DNA of 64,000 bases from Pseudomonas sp. SORT22 (GTDB lineage Bacteria > Pseudomonadota > Gammaproteobacteria > Pseudomonadales > Pseudomonadaceae). The stretch is from NCBI RefSeq assembly GCF_018417635.1, contig NZ_CP071007.1, positions 2,728,501-2,792,500 of the forward strand, read 5' to 3'. A program made the position numbers and the translations under genes. Position 1 is the first letter of the stretch, and every line of letters begins with the position of its first letter. The notes under the pieces were generated by a model. That model was not told where the DNA came from. It searched no databases and was given only the letters and a program-made list of their open reading frames with translations. Positions 7,947-17,793 of this stretch are shown here, in pieces.

Positions 7947-9518
7947 ATGGAATGGCTAGCCGACCCCACGGCCTGGCTGGGCCTTGCCACGCTGATTGTG
8001 CTGGAACTGGTACTGGGTATCGACAACCTGGTGTTCATCGCCATCCTCGCCGACAAACTGCCGCCCCATCAGCGCGACCGCGCGCGGGTGATCGGCCTGT
8101 CGCTGGCGCTGATCATGCGCCTGGGCCTGCTGGCCAGTATCTCGTGGATGGTGACCCTCACCGCGCCGCTGTTCGAGGTGTTCGGCAAGAGCTTCTCCGG
8201 GCGCGATCTGATCATGCTCTTCGGTGGTGTGTTCCTGTTGTTCAAGGCCACCATGGAGTTGCACGAGCGCCTCGAAGGCCACGTTGCGCAGAACACCGGC
8301 AGTGTGCGCCATGCCGCGTTCTGGCCGATCGTCGCGCAGATCGTGGTGCTCGATGCCGTGTTCTCCCTCGACGCGGTGATCACCGCCGTGGGCATGGTCG
8401 AAGAGTTGTCGATCATGATGATCGCGGTGATCTTCTCCATCGGCATCATGATCGTTGCCAGCAAGCCGTTGACCCGCTTCGTCAACAATCACCCGACGGT
8501 GATCATGCTGTGCCTGGGCTTCTTGATGATGATCGGCTTTAGCCTCACCGCCGAGGGCCTGGGCTTTCATATTCCGAAAGGCTACCTGTACGCGGCCATT
8601 GGCTTCTCGATTCTGATCGAGCTGTTCAACCAGCTGGCCCGGGCGCGGCGCAAGCGCAGCCTGCAGCAACACCGGCCGCTGCGTGAGCGCACCGCCCACG
8701 CGGTCCTGCGCCTTTTGGGCGGGCGCCGGGTCGAGGCTGATGATGTCGGCGAGGAAATTGCCGATCTGGTCGAAGGTGGCGAAGAACAGGTGCTGTTCGA
8801 CCGCCGCGAACGGGTGATGATCAGCGGCGTGCTGAACCTGGCCGAACGGCCGATCAAGACGGTGATGACGGTGCGCGCCGAGGTCGATGCCATCGACCTG
8901 GCGCAGCCGGCCGAGGCGATTCGTACCGCACTGATGCATTCGTCCTACTCGCGCCTGCCGTTGATTCGTGACGGGCGTATCGAAGAACCGCTGGGCTTCG
9001 TGCACAAGAAGGAGCTGCTCAAGGAACTGCTGGCCGGTAATCAGCCTGACCTCGAGAGCCTGGCCCGGGCGCCGGTGAACCTGCTGGAGAGTTTCAGCAT
9101 CCTCAACGCCCTGGAGCAGATGCGCAACCAGTCGACGCACATTGCCTTCGTGGTCAACGAGTTCGGTGATTTCACCGGGGTGCTGACCATGACCGACATC
9201 CTTGAGTCCATCGCCGGTGAACTGCCCGATGCCAGTGAGGTGGAAGGCCCGGGCATCGTCGAGGACGGCCACGGCTTTGTCGTCAGCGGCGCCCTTAACC
9301 TCAGCCAGATCCAGGCACGCACCGGTTTTGCCGCCAAGCCCACCGAGGACTACCAGACCCTCGCCGGCCTGGTCATGAGCCTGCTCGATCGCTTGCCGAT
9401 GGTCGGCGACAGCCTGGTGTGGAACAACTGGCAAATGACCGTGGTCGCGGTGGAGGAGCGCCGCGTGCGCCAGGTGCGCCTTACACCGAACGCCGCCGTT
9501 GACGCAGCAGGTGCCTGA
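7947..9518 (+). CDS. TerC-family membrane protein with CBS and CorC/HlyC domains
   Basis: A 523-residue fusion. Residues 1-240 are a TerC integral-membrane domain of about seven helices with acidic motifs [12 protein letters not shown] and [16 protein letters not shown], which are metal-binding residues in this family. A CBS pair follows (about 300-420: [16 protein letters not shown], then [20 protein letters not shown]), and a C-terminal CorC/HlyC transporter-associated domain ends it. Such proteins (YoaE/YegH type) are implicated in metal-ion efflux, probably manganese, linked to the secretory machinery. I looked for a manganese riboswitch in the 201 bases upstream and saw none. The 3' end overlaps the convergent permease gene by 38 bases. 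Confidence 0.9.
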   Translation: MEWLADPTAWLGLATLIVLELVLGIDNLVFIAILADKLPPHQRDRARVIGLSLALIMRLGLLASISWMVTLTAPLFEVFGKSFSGRDLIMLFGGVFLLFKATMELHERLEGHVAQNTGSVRHAAFWPIVAQIVVLDAVFSLDAVITAVGMVEELSIMMIAVIFSIGIMIVASKPLTRFVNNHPTVIMLCLGFLMMIGFSLTAEGLGFHIPKGYLYAAIGFSILIELFNQLARARRKRSLQQHRPLRERTAHAVLRLLGGRRVEADDVGEEIADLVEGGEEQVLFDRRERVMISGVLNLAERPIKTVMTVRAEVDAIDLAQPAEAIRTALMHSSYSRLPLIRDGRIEEPLGFVHKKELLKELLAGNQPDLESLARAPVNLLESFSILNALEQMRNQSTHIAFVVNEFGDFTGVLTMTDILESIAGELPDASEVEGPGIVEDGHGFVVSGALNLSQIQARTGFAAKPTEDYQTLAGLVMSLLDRLPMVGDSLVWNNWQMTVVAVEERRVRQVRLTPNAAVDAAGA

Positions 9519-10368
9519 CGCCTTCGGCGATCAATACCAGCACCGCCAGCCAGATCGGCAGGTAGGTCAGCCACTGGTCGGGGCCGATGGTCTCGCCCAG
9601 CAGCAGGGCCACGGCCACCAGCAGCACCGGCTCGACATAGCTGAGCAGGCCGAACAGGCTGAAGGCCAGCAGGCGGCTGGCCAGCACATAGCAGATCAGC
9701 GCCAGGGCGCTGATCACCCCAAGCAGCGGGATCAGGCCGTACAGCCCCGGATGCGCGGCCAGGTCCTCGGCTGACAGCGGCCCCTGGATGACAAAGTACA
9801 GCGCCGCCGGCAGCAGCAGGCACATGTCGGCCCACAAACCGCCAAGGTGATCGGTCGCGCATTTGCGCCGCAGCACGAAGTACAGCGGGTAGCCTGCGGC
9901 GACCAGCAAGGTCTCCCAGGCAAAGCTGCCGTGTTGGTAGAGCTCATGGCCGACACCGGTCATCGCACAGGCTACCGCGACTTTCTGCAGCCGCGACAAT
10001 TGTTCGCCATACACCAGGCGGCCGGTCAGGACCATGGTCAGCGGCAACAGGAAGTAGCCCAGCGACACTTCCAGGCTGCGTCCGTGCAACGGCGCCCAGA
10101 GGAACAGCCAGAGCTGTACGCCCATCAATGATGAAGTACCCAGCAGGCCGAGCAACAGCAGCGGCGTGCGCCTAACCCGCGCGAGCAAGCCGGTGACCAG
10201 CGGCCAGTCGCGGGTAAACAGCATGAACAGGGTAACGCAGGGCAAGGTCAGGAGCATGCGCCAGCCGAACACCTCCTCGCCATCGAGCGGGGTGAGCAGC
10301 GAGGTGTAGTAGTACATCACGGCAAACAGGAACGAGGCCGTGACCGATGTAATGATGCCTTTTGACAC
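9481..10368 (-). CDS. rarD: RarD-type EamA permease
   Basis: A 295-residue inner-membrane protein with about ten hydrophobic segments, matching the RarD branch of the drug/metabolite transporter superfamily (start [19 protein letters not shown]; then [12 protein letters not shown] and [20 protein letters not shown]). RarD proteins are annotated as chloramphenicol-sensitive proteins but the physiological substrate is unknown. The gene is single, between a TerC-type gene (overlapping 3' ends) and a c-di-GMP phosphodiesterase gene in the same orientation 61 bases away. Confidence 0.85.
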   Translation of the reverse strand: MSKGIITSVTASFLFAVMYYYTSLLTPLDGEEVFGWRMLLTLPCVTLFMLFTRDWPLVTGLLARVRRTPLLLLGLLGTSSLMGVQLWLFLWAPLHGRSLEVSLGYFLLPLTMVLTGRLVYGEQLSRLQKVAVACAMTGVGHELYQHGSFAWETLLVAAGYPLYFVLRRKCATDHLGGLWADMCLLLPAALYFVIQGPLSAEDLAAHPGLYGLIPLLGVISALALICYVLASRLLAFSLFGLLSYVEPVLLVAVALLLGETIGPDQWLTYLPIWLAVLVLIAEGVRHLLRQRRRSV

Positions 10369-10429
10369 AAATGCCTCGGTTACAGAAGAAAACAGAGCGG
10401 GGAACCCGCCATGATCTCAGGGCGCAGGC

Positions 10430-12001
10430 CTAACCGGCAACCTTCGCGACCTGCGGCGCGGTTTCGGCCTGGGCTGCCAGGGCGGCGACAAAGTCCTCGA
10501 TCGGCATCGGCCGGGCAAACAGGTAACCCTGCTGGAAATCGACATTGTGGCGCGCCAGGTAATCGCGCTGGGTTTCGTTCTCGACGCCTTCGGCGACGAT
10601 GCCCAGCTCAAGCTTGGCCGACAGTTCGATAATGCTGTCGAGAATGTGCAGCGACAACGCATCGACCCCGATCAGGGCGACGAAGCTTTGGTCAATCTTC
10701 AGGTAATCGACCTTGAACTGGCGCAAGTAGCTGAGGCTGGACTGGCCGGTGCCAAAGTCGTCGATGGCGATCATCACCCCCAGTTCGTGGAGTTTGCCGA
10801 ACAGCGTCTGGGTAACTTCGCTGGGGGCAATAAGCTTGCGTTCGGTCAGCTCCAGGGTCAGCAATACCCGGCCAGGCGGGAAGGCGCCGAGAAAGGCCCG
10901 GCAGTCGTCGTACAGGGCCAGGTCCTGGCAATGATCGGCGGTGATGTTGATGCCGACATGAAAACCCTCGCCCATCAATGCGGCATGCGGCGCCAGCAAT
11001 TGCGCAGTGCGCTGCATGAGCATGCGCGTCATCGGTACGATCTGGCCGCTGTGCTCGGCGTAGGGAATGAACAGGTCGGGGCGCACCAGACCGTCGCGCG
11101 GGTGCTGCCAGCGCATCAGCACTTCGGCGCCGGCCCAGCGGTAGTCGCCCTTGCGCACCACCGGCTGGAAGTACGGCAAGAACTCGTTGGCTTCCATGGC
11201 CCGCTGCAGCTCGGCCCGTGGGGAGCTGGCACGGCGCAGCATCCAGCGGCATACGGTACCGGCAATCACCCCGAGAAACACCAGCAGGCCGAACAGGGCA
11301 GGATATTCATCGCGCATTACCTGGCCGACCTTGCCTGGCGCATAACCGCTGTGGATCGAGAACGGGTAGTGGCTGGAGGTCAGGCGCACTGGCGCAACCT
11401 CAGCGGCGGGGGCGATCCCTTCATGGACCAGGCCGTCCTTGCCCATCCAGTAACGGCCCACCTGTAGCAGCAACTGGGTCTGCGGGCCGATCAGGCGCAG
11501 GGCGGTCAGCAGGTGGTCACCATCGACGGTAGTGATGGCGCCGCGCTCGCCTTCATAGACCCGATACACCAGCAATGGGTGGCCAGGAGTCACCGAGTTG
11601 CCGTTCATCAGCCAGAGCTTGCCGTCGACATAGTCGCTGGCATTGACCGGTTCGCTGTAGGGGCCGAACAGCGAGCTGCAATACAGCTCGTTGCGGTACA
11701 CCAGGTTGGTCGAGCGTACGAACGAGCGGCGGGTGACCTGGTCGCGCAGGGCCAGTTTCTCTTCCACGCACGGCATTCCGGCCAAGGGCAGCAACGACCT
11801 GGCTGCGCCAGAAATGTTGTCGAGGATCAGCTCTACCTGGGCCACCACCTGCTGCGCCGTGGCGCGGCTGCGGGCGTCCAGCTCACGCTGGGCCTGCAGG
11901 TGCATGATCAGCAGCCCGCACAGCACCGGTAGGGCGCCAACCGCCCAGGGCAGCAGGGCACGCAGGGTCCAGCGTCCGGGGCGTTTTACCGTGAGCGGCA
12001 T
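10430..12001 (-). CDS. CSS-motif EAL cyclic-di-GMP phosphodiesterase
   Basis: A 523-residue membrane protein of the PdeC type. Two membrane segments (about 15-35 and 230-250) flank a periplasmic CSS domain, with the redox-sensitive YCSSLFG motif and a second Cys in MPCVEEK. The cytoplasmic EAL domain keeps the catalytic set: AEVLMR (EVL form), NITADH, ELTERK, IDDFGTG, KIDQSF and AEGVE. In E. coli such proteins are regulated by disulfide state and proteolysis in the periplasm. ATG 12001 is chosen because it begins just before the first membrane helix. A stand-alone CSS protein lies 1.5 kb away. Confidence 0.9.
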   Translation of the reverse strand: MPLTVKRPGRWTLRALLPWAVGALPVLCGLLIMHLQAQRELDARSRATAQQVVAQVELILDNISGAARSLLPLAGMPCVEEKLALRDQVTRRSFVRSTNLVYRNELYCSSLFGPYSEPVNASDYVDGKLWLMNGNSVTPGHPLLVYRVYEGERGAITTVDGDHLLTALRLIGPQTQLLLQVGRYWMGKDGLVHEGIAPAAEVAPVRLTSSHYPFSIHSGYAPGKVGQVMRDEYPALFGLLVFLGVIAGTVCRWMLRRASSPRAELQRAMEANEFLPYFQPVVRKGDYRWAGAEVLMRWQHPRDGLVRPDLFIPYAEHSGQIVPMTRMLMQRTAQLLAPHAALMGEGFHVGINITADHCQDLALYDDCRAFLGAFPPGRVLLTLELTERKLIAPSEVTQTLFGKLHELGVMIAIDDFGTGQSSLSYLRQFKVDYLKIDQSFVALIGVDALSLHILDSIIELSAKLELGIVAEGVENETQRDYLARHNVDFQQGYLFARPMPIEDFVAALAAQAETAPQVAKVAG

Positions 12002-12326
12002 GGCGGCTAACCTGTACAAGCGGGGGAATGAAAACGGCTGTGTGCCTAGGATAGCCGTTCGTCGCCGCTCGGGCGTCAACTAAAGTGCGGACAAAACGGT
12101 TTACGCACTGTAGAATCCCGTTACGCATACAATAATAAGGTTCTCCACCTTCGGGGAATCAACCCGCCGAGAATGGGTCCATATGAAGTGTCATGGGTTC
12201 AAGCTGATCTATGGTGACTACCTCGCCAGAAGTGTGAGGGGCATCTCTTGCGCGCCACCACGCCTGCTCGACATCGATAGCAATTAACGACCGTTATTTA
12301 CCCGCTTTGATGATGAGGAAACGAGC
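12002..12326. other. Divergent promoter region between the EAL gene and hpd
   Basis: This 325-base gap has no convincing reading frame. It carries a weak dyad, AGTGCG (12084-12089) and CGCACT (12104-12109), around a central AAAACGGTTT. An A-rich ACAATAATAAGG stretch lies near 12127 and would resemble a Hfq/Crc-type binding site if transcribed. A PhhR-type TGTAAA-N6-TTTACA box was looked for and not found. The hpd ribosome site (GAGGAAA) lies at 12315-12321. Confidence 0.35.
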
Positions 12327-13403
12327 ATGGCTGATATCTTTGAAAACCCGATGGGCCTGATGGGCTTTGAATTCATCGAGTTCGCATCGCCGACCCCGGG
12401 CGCCCTGGAACCGATCTTCCAGATCATGGGCTTCACCAAGGTGGCTACCCACCGTTCCAAGGACGTGCATCTGTACCGCCAGGGCGGTATCAACCTGATC
12501 CTGAACAACGAACCGAAAAGCGTCGCCTCGTACTTTGCCGCCGAGCATGGTCCGTCGGTGTGTGGCATGGCCTTCCGTGTGCGTAACGCCCACGAAGCCT
12601 ACGCCCGCGCCCTGGAACTGGGCGCCCAGCCGGTCGAGATCGAAACCGGGCCGATGGAGCTGCGTCTGCCGGCGATCAAGGGCATTGGCGGTGCGCCGCT
12701 GTACCTGATCGACCGTTTCGAGGAAGGCAGTTCGATCTATGACATCGACTTCAACTTCATCGAAGGTGTCGATCGTCACCCGGTCGGTGCGGGCCTGAAG
12801 ATCATCGATCACCTGACCCATAACGTTTATCGCGGGCGCATGGCCTACTGGGCCGGTTTCTACGAGAAGCTGTTCAACTTCCGCGAAATCCGTTACTTCG
12901 ACATCAAGGGCGAATACACCGGCCTGACCTCCAAGGCCATGACCGCGCCGGATGGCATGATCCGCATCCCGCTGAACGAAGAGTCGTCCAAGGGCGCCGG
13001 GCAGATCGAAGAGTTCCTCATGCAGTTCAACGGCGAGGGCATCCAGCATGTGGCCTTCCTCAGCGACAACCTGCTCGAGAGCTGGGATGCCCTGAAAAAG
13101 CTCGGCATGCGCTTCATGACCGCGCCGCCAGACACCTACTACGAGATGCTCGAAGGGCGTCTGCCGGGCCATGGCGAGCCGGTCGGCGAACTTCAGGCCC
13201 GTGGCATCCTGCTCGATGGTTCCTCCGAAGCCGGTGACAAGCGTCTGCTGCTGCAGATCTTCTCCGAAACCCTGATGGGCCCGGTGTTCTTCGAGTTCAT
13301 CCAGCGCAAGGGAGACGACGGCTTCGGCGAAGGCAACTTCAAGGCCCTGTTCGAGTCGATCGAGCGTGACCAGGTCCGTCGCGGTGTACTCAGTACCGAC
13401 TGA
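12327..13403 (+). CDS. hpd: 4-Hydroxyphenylpyruvate dioxygenase
   Basis: A 358-residue non-haem iron dioxygenase that converts 4-hydroxyphenylpyruvate to homogentisate in tyrosine catabolism. It has two vicinal-oxygen-chelate halves, with the iron triad visible in the second half: His162 (IDHLTHNV), His242 (GIQHVAFLS) and Glu324 ([10 protein letters not shown]). The length equals that of Pseudomonas enzymes. GAGGAAACGAGC precedes the ATG, and a strong intrinsic terminator follows 16 bases after the stop, so the gene is monocistronic. No homogentisate pathway genes lie in the window. Confidence 0.97.
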   Translation: MADIFENPMGLMGFEFIEFASPTPGALEPIFQIMGFTKVATHRSKDVHLYRQGGINLILNNEPKSVASYFAAEHGPSVCGMAFRVRNAHEAYARALELGAQPVEIETGPMELRLPAIKGIGGAPLYLIDRFEEGSSIYDIDFNFIEGVDRHPVGAGLKIIDHLTHNVYRGRMAYWAGFYEKLFNFREIRYFDIKGEYTGLTSKAMTAPDGMIRIPLNEESSKGAGQIEEFLMQFNGEGIQHVAFLSDNLLESWDALKKLGMRFMTAPPDTYYEMLEGRLPGHGEPVGELQARGILLDGSSEAGDKRLLLQIFSETLMGPVFFEFIQRKGDDGFGEGNFKALFESIERDQVRRGVLSTD

Positions 13404-13418
13404 TCCGGACCGTCACTG

Positions 13419-13456
13419 AAAAAGGCCATTGAGCAAACGCTCAATGGCCTTTTTTC
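13419..13456 (+). terminator. Intrinsic terminator after hpd
   Basis: AAAAAGGCCATTGAGC, a four-base loop and GCTCAATGGCCTTTTTT form a perfect 16-base stem ending in a T-run. The left-hand A-run lets it also serve transcripts from the minus strand. Confidence 0.95.
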
Positions 13457-13466
13457 ATGGTGGAGC

Positions 13467-14255
13467 TCACGCTGTTTTTCGTCGTTGCCTGAACAGCCCC
13501 CAGTAGGCCACGGCGCAGGTGATAATGCCGACCAGAAGCAATGACGGCGCGGTAGAGCTCATGGCCTGGCTGAGCATCTTGCGGGTGTGGCCATCGGGGT
13601 AGCCGGCGTGGACGGTGTAGCCGTACTTCTCCGAGACCATGCGCTGGCTGTCTTCTTCATGGTTGGGTACCTGCTCGGCGCTGCCACTGCCGGTTGCCCA
13701 GACAAAATCGCTGCCGAACTGCAGGGCCAGGACAATGGCGTTCTTGAAGCCCTGCAGTTCTGTTTGCAGGGAGCGCGCATCGCTGATGGCGATGACGCCC
13801 ATGGGATATTCCTGCAGGCGGTAGTGCAGCACCGGCATGTCCGGGGTGATTTCGTTGCGCGAGTCCAGGCGCAGGCGCTGGTTGAAGTAGCTGCCCGGGT
13901 CGATTGCCGTGTCGATGCTGCCGAGCAGGGTGCTGCAGTAGGCACGGTTTTCCCGGGTCAGCACCAGCGAGCGCACGCTTGGCTGCCTCAGCGCTTCCTG
14001 GCGCAGAGTCGGGAGGATTTTCTCGCAGGGTTGCCCGACCAACCCGAGCACAGCATTGCTGGAGCCGTGCATGGCATCGAAGACCCGGTCGATAGCATAG
14101 ATAGCCTCGACCACAGACACCTCGGCGGTTTCTTCCTGCTTGCGCTCGACCTGCAGGGCCAACACCAGAAGGCCACAGGCCACGGGCGCCAGGCCAATCA
14201 GCAGGGTTATCAGAAACTCGAGCAGGCTGCGGCCGGCAAGACGGGTTGGAGCCAT
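13467..14255 (-). CDS. CSS-motif membrane protein without EAL domain
   Basis: A 262-residue protein with the layout of the N-terminal half of CSS-EAL phosphodiesterases. The first membrane helix is LITLLIGLAPVACGLLVLAL, the periplasmic part has GQPCEKILPTLRQEALRQPS and AYCSTLLGS (CST in place of CSS), and a second helix near the C-terminus (SLLLVGIITCAVAYWGLF) is followed by only seven residues. The EAL output domain is absent, with no remnant before the terminator region. ATG 14255 has GAGG upstream. It may sense periplasmic redox state or pair with another CSS protein such as the one at 10430-12001. Confidence 0.78.
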   Translation of the reverse strand: MAPTRLAGRSLLEFLITLLIGLAPVACGLLVLALQVERKQEETAEVSVVEAIYAIDRVFDAMHGSSNAVLGLVGQPCEKILPTLRQEALRQPSVRSLVLTRENRAYCSTLLGSIDTAIDPGSYFNQRLRLDSRNEITPDMPVLHYRLQEYPMGVIAISDARSLQTELQGFKNAIVLALQFGSDFVWATGSGSAEQVPNHEEDSQRMVSEKYGYTVHAGYPDGHTRKMLSQAMSSTAPSLLLVGIITCAVAYWGLFRQRRKTA

Positions 14256-14281
14256 GAGTGCACCTCTATGCTGAACAAGAG

Positions 14282-14300
14282 CCCGACCTTCCTGGTCGGG
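14282..14300. terminator. Hairpin between the DJ-1 gene and the CSS gene
   Basis: CCCGACC-TTCCT-GGTCGGG is a perfect 7-base stem downstream of the DJ-1/PfpI gene on the minus strand. It lacks a T-run, so its termination role is uncertain. Confidence 0.3.
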
Positions 14301-14392
14301 TGACACTCGTCAGCATAAAGAGCGCAATCAGCGGCGGATGTAGGCCGCGTTTACCCTCGGCGAAGTACCTATCGGCAAGCCAAGTAGGCGCC

Positions 14393-15088
14393 TCAGCGCT
14401 TTTTCAGTGCGGCCAACACCAGGTCAGCCACCGCGCCCCCGGAGGCGGGATTCTGTCCGGTAATCAAGCGTCCGTCTTTCTGGTCGGCGATGGCGAAGGC
14501 CTGCCACGGCTCTTCTGCCTTGCGGTACAAACCGCCGCGGGCCTTGAGCTCGGTTTCGGTGAGGTAAGGCACCACTTTGTCCAGTTCGGCCAGTTTCTCT
14601 TCAGTATCGGAAAAACCGGTGACCTCGCGGTCCTTGACCAGCAAGGTGTTGTCACTGAGCTTGATATTGAGCAGGCCGACCGCGCCATGGCACACCGAGG
14701 CCACCACGCCGCCGGCCTCAAAGATGCGCCGGGCCAGGTCCTGCAGCCCGCTGTTGTCGGGGAAGTCCCAGATCACCCCATGACCGCCGGCATAATAAAT
14801 GGCGCTGTAGTCCTGGGCCTTGACCTCGCCGGGGCTCAGGGTCTTGCCCAGACGGTTCATGAACGCTTTGTCCTGGTACCAATGCCAGTCGATATCCGCG
14901 GCCATCTGCAGGCTGTGCGGGTCAATCGGCACGTAACCGCCGCTGGGGCTGAGGTAATCGACCTTGTAATCGGCCTTTTCAACCTTGTCGACAAAGTGCA
15001 CCGCCTCGCCCAGCCACAATCCGGTGGCGCGCTTGAGCGTCGGGTATTTGGCCGTATTGGTCAGCACCACCAGTATTTTCTTGCTCAT
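14393..15088 (-). CDS. DJ-1/PfpI family protein (Hsp31-like glyoxalase III class)
   Basis: A 231-residue class I glutamine-amidotransferase-like protein. The nucleophile elbow SVCHGAVGLL places Cys133-His134, and Glu28 in GLWLGEAVHF is the conserved acidic residue. YAGGHGVIWDFPD is characteristic of the Hsp31/HchA-like subgroup, in which members detoxify methylglyoxal without glutathione or act as chaperones. The gene is divergent from the deaminase gene at 15243. The exact activity is not determined by sequence. Confidence 0.87.
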   Translation of the reverse strand: MSKKILVVLTNTAKYPTLKRATGLWLGEAVHFVDKVEKADYKVDYLSPSGGYVPIDPHSLQMAADIDWHWYQDKAFMNRLGKTLSPGEVKAQDYSAIYYAGGHGVIWDFPDNSGLQDLARRIFEAGGVVASVCHGAVGLLNIKLSDNTLLVKDREVTGFSDTEEKLAELDKVVPYLTETELKARGGLYRKAEEPWQAFAIADQKDGRLITGQNPASGGAVADLVLAALKKR

Positions 15089-15242
15089 CGCAACGCTCCC
15101 TATACTGGAACGGACCCGGACTGCCCAGGTCGCAGAGGAGAAACCTGTACAGCATAGTAGCGACTGGCATGGATGCCATTCCTTGCTGGCGGTATGCTAG
15201 CCTGCGAAGAAAACCGCTTTGCCACAGGGAGTCGACCAACCG

Positions 15243-15701
15243 ATGAGCACGTTGAACCAAGACGTAGATGCGTTCATGCAGGCTGCTATCGATGAGGCCC
15301 AACTGGGCCGTAAAGAAGGCGGCATACCGATCGGTTCGGTGCTGGTACACAATAACCAGATCATCGGCCGTGGCCACAACCGCCGGGTACAGAAGGGCAG
15401 CGCGATCCTGCACGGCGAAATGGACGCTCTGGAAAACGCCGGCCGCCAGCCGGCCAGGGTTTATCGCGAGGCGACCCTGTACACCACCTTGTCGCCATGC
15501 CCGATGTGCAGCGGGGCGATCCTGCTGTATGGCATCAAGCGCGTGATTGTTGGTGAAAACCAGACTTTCATGGGCGAGGAAGCGCTGCTCAAGGCCCGCG
15601 GCGTCGATGTGCAGGTGCTGCACAATGATAACTGCGTCAAGATGATGCGCGCTTTTATCAAGGACAGCCCCGAACTCTGGAACGAAGATATCGGCGTTTA
15701 G
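15243..15701 (+). CDS. Cytidine/deoxycytidylate-deaminase-fold nucleoside or base deaminase
   Basis: A 152-residue zinc deaminase. HGEMDALEN supplies zinc ligand His57 and catalytic Glu59, and SPCPMCSGAIL supplies Cys86 and Cys89. The overall pattern, with an aromatic and acidic C-terminus (ELWNEDIGV), resembles yeast-type cytosine deaminase rather than tRNA adenosine deaminase (TadA), which would have HAEI. It probably deaminates a free base or nucleoside in salvage. ATG 15243 follows a GGGAG sequence; the in-frame upstream start adds only leader residues. It is followed 40 bases later by the hybrid kinase. Confidence 0.85.
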   Translation: MSTLNQDVDAFMQAAIDEAQLGRKEGGIPIGSVLVHNNQIIGRGHNRRVQKGSAILHGEMDALENAGRQPARVYREATLYTTLSPCPMCSGAILLYGIKRVIVGENQTFMGEEALLKARGVDVQVLHNDNCVKMMRAFIKDSPELWNEDIGV

Positions 15702-15741
15702 GTCCGATTGTTCAGGCCCCCACCGTCAGCCGAGCTTGCCC

Positions 15742-17793
15742 ATGCCAGGATCAATGAGTGTAAAGGTGCGTAACCACGACTGGGCCAGTACCGCCCTTGG
15801 GCCTTTGCACCTGTGGCCGGCGCCCTTGCGCATTGCCGTGGACATGCTGCTGGCGTCCAAATTCCCCGGTTGCCTGGTCTGGGGGCCGCAGTTGGTGACC
15901 ATTTACAACGATGCCTTCAAGCCGATCCTCGGGGCCAAGCCCGAGGCACTGGGACGCGGCTTTGACGAGGTGTGGAGCGAGGCCTGGGAGAACATCGGCG
16001 CGCTGGTCTTCCGTACCCTGTCGGGGGAGGCGATCTTCATCGAGAACTTCCCGTTGATGATCAATCGCAACGGCAGCCTCGAACAGGCCTATTTCACTTT
16101 CTGCTACAGCCCCATTCGAGACGAGCGCGGGGCGGTGGCCGGCTTTCTCGACACGGTGATCGAAACCACCGCCAGCGTCGAGTCGGCGCAGCAGTGGCGT
16201 CACCTGGCCAATACCTTCGAGCGCCAGGTGCAGGAACGCACCTCTGATCGAAACCATTTCTGGGACTTGTCCGGCGACATCATGGTGATTGTCCTGCCGG
16301 ATTTGCGCATCAGTGCGGTCAACCCGGCCTGGAGCCAGATCCTTGGCTGGGCTGCAGACGAGGTGCTGGACACCTCGATCATGGATTTGCTGCATGCCGA
16401 CGACCAACCGCAAGTCGCCTCGGTGGTTGAGCGCCTGCGCGCCGGCCAGCGCACCGAGAACACCATCAGCCGCTTGCGCCACAAGGACGGGCACTACCGC
16501 TGGTTCAACTGGGCAGCGGTACCCTCGGAGCTTGGTTTTACCGCCGTGGGCACCGACATCAGCCAGGAGCGCGAGCGCGAAGAGGCGCTGCGCCATGCTG
16601 AAGAACTGTTGCGTCAGAGCCAGAAGATGGAAGCCATCGGGCAACTGTCCGGCGGCATGGCCCATGACTTCAACAACCTGTTGACCGGCATCAGCGGCAG
16701 CCTGGAGTTGCTCGAACGACGCATTGCCCAGGGTAATCTGGACAACCTGCAGGTCTACCTTGATGCCGCTCGGGGTGCGGCCAAGCGCGCCGCCACGCTC
16801 ACCCACCGCTTGCTGGCCTTTTCCCGGCGCCAGGCGCTCGACCCCAAGCCTGCCTGTGTCAACCAACTGGTGCAGGATATCGAGCAGTTGGTCCAGCAGA
16901 CCGTGGGTAGCCATATCGATCTGCAGGTCCAGGTGGAGCCGGCGCCCTGGTGGGTACTGATTGATGCCAACCAGCTGGAAAATGCCCTGATCAACCTGTG
17001 CATCAATGCCCGCGATGCCATGGGCGCCGGTGGCTGCCTGCGCATCACCACCGCTAACGAACGTCACGAGCTGGCCCTGGAGGGCGAAGACAGCCTGGGC
17101 CCGGGTGATTACTTTGCCTTGCAGGTGCAGGACAACGGCCACGGCATGAACGCCGATATCGTCGCACGGGCCTTTGACCCGTTCTTTACCACCAAGCCGG
17201 TCGGCCAGGGCACCGGGCTTGGCTTGTCGATGGTCTATGGCTTTGTCCGTCAGTCAGGGGGCCGGGTGTGGATCGATTCGAGCCCTGGCCAGGGTACCCG
17301 GGTGAAGGTCCTGCTGCCGCGCTATGTGGGCGAGCTGCCGCAGCCGCTGGCCGGCGAGCCGGGGCGTAAGCGCTACCCACGCGCCAATGGCGAACGCATC
17401 CTGCTGGTCGACGACGAGAGTACCTTGCGCTTGCTGATCAAGGAGGCGCTGGAGGAGGAGGGCTTCGAGGTGTTTACCGCCGCTGACGCCAACAGCGCGC
17501 TGCAGCAGTATCGCCAGTTGGGCACGGTTGACCTGGTGATCACCGATATCGGTCTGCCAGGCGGCTTCAGTGGCCGTCAGGTGGCCAATGCCCTGCGCAT
17601 GCTGCAGGCGCAGCAGAAGGTGCTGTTGATCACCGGCTTCGCCGAACAGGAAGTGACCGACCAGGAGGTGCTGGAGCCCGGCATGGCCCTGATGACCAAG
17701 CCCTTCGCCTTGCAAGACCTGGTGCATCAGGTTCACCAGATGCTCGAGCCGGTTCAGCCGGTGGTTTGCGAACTTTCCCCGCTGGCGCGCTGA
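15742..17793 (+). CDS. Hybrid sensor histidine kinase with PAS domain and receiver
   Basis: A soluble kinase of about 683 residues without membrane helices. It has an N-terminal PAS-like sensor ([39 protein letters not shown]), a second PAS ([19 protein letters not shown]), an H-box [10 protein letters not shown] with His308, an ATPase domain ([21 protein letters not shown]) and a C-terminal receiver with phospho-acceptor Asp602 in [11 protein letters not shown]. Blue-light/phytochrome-associated Pseudomonas kinases share this plan, but no conserved flavin Cys (NCRFLQ motif) is seen. The TTG at 15736 is rejected in favour of ATG 15742 (ATG 15754 also possible). It ends 40 bases inside the convergent ybhN-like gene. 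Confidence 0.88.
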   Translation: MPGSMSVKVRNHDWASTALGPLHLWPAPLRIAVDMLLASKFPGCLVWGPQLVTIYNDAFKPILGAKPEALGRGFDEVWSEAWENIGALVFRTLSGEAIFIENFPLMINRNGSLEQAYFTFCYSPIRDERGAVAGFLDTVIETTASVESAQQWRHLANTFERQVQERTSDRNHFWDLSGDIMVIVLPDLRISAVNPAWSQILGWAADEVLDTSIMDLLHADDQPQVASVVERLRAGQRTENTISRLRHKDGHYRWFNWAAVPSELGFTAVGTDISQEREREEALRHAEELLRQSQKMEAIGQLSGGMAHDFNNLLTGISGSLELLERRIAQGNLDNLQVYLDAARGAAKRAATLTHRLLAFSRRQALDPKPACVNQLVQDIEQLVQQTVGSHIDLQVQVEPAPWWVLIDANQLENALINLCINARDAMGAGGCLRITTANERHELALEGEDSLGPGDYFALQVQDNGHGMNADIVARAFDPFFTTKPVGQGTGLGLSMVYGFVRQSGGRVWIDSSPGQGTRVKVLLPRYVGELPQPLAGEPGRKRYPRANGERILLVDDESTLRLLIKEALEEEGFEVFTAADANSALQQYRQLGTVDLVITDIGLPGGFSGRQVANALRMLQAQQKVLLITGFAEQEVTDQEVLEPGMALMTKPFALQDLVHQVHQMLEPVQPVVCELSPLAR

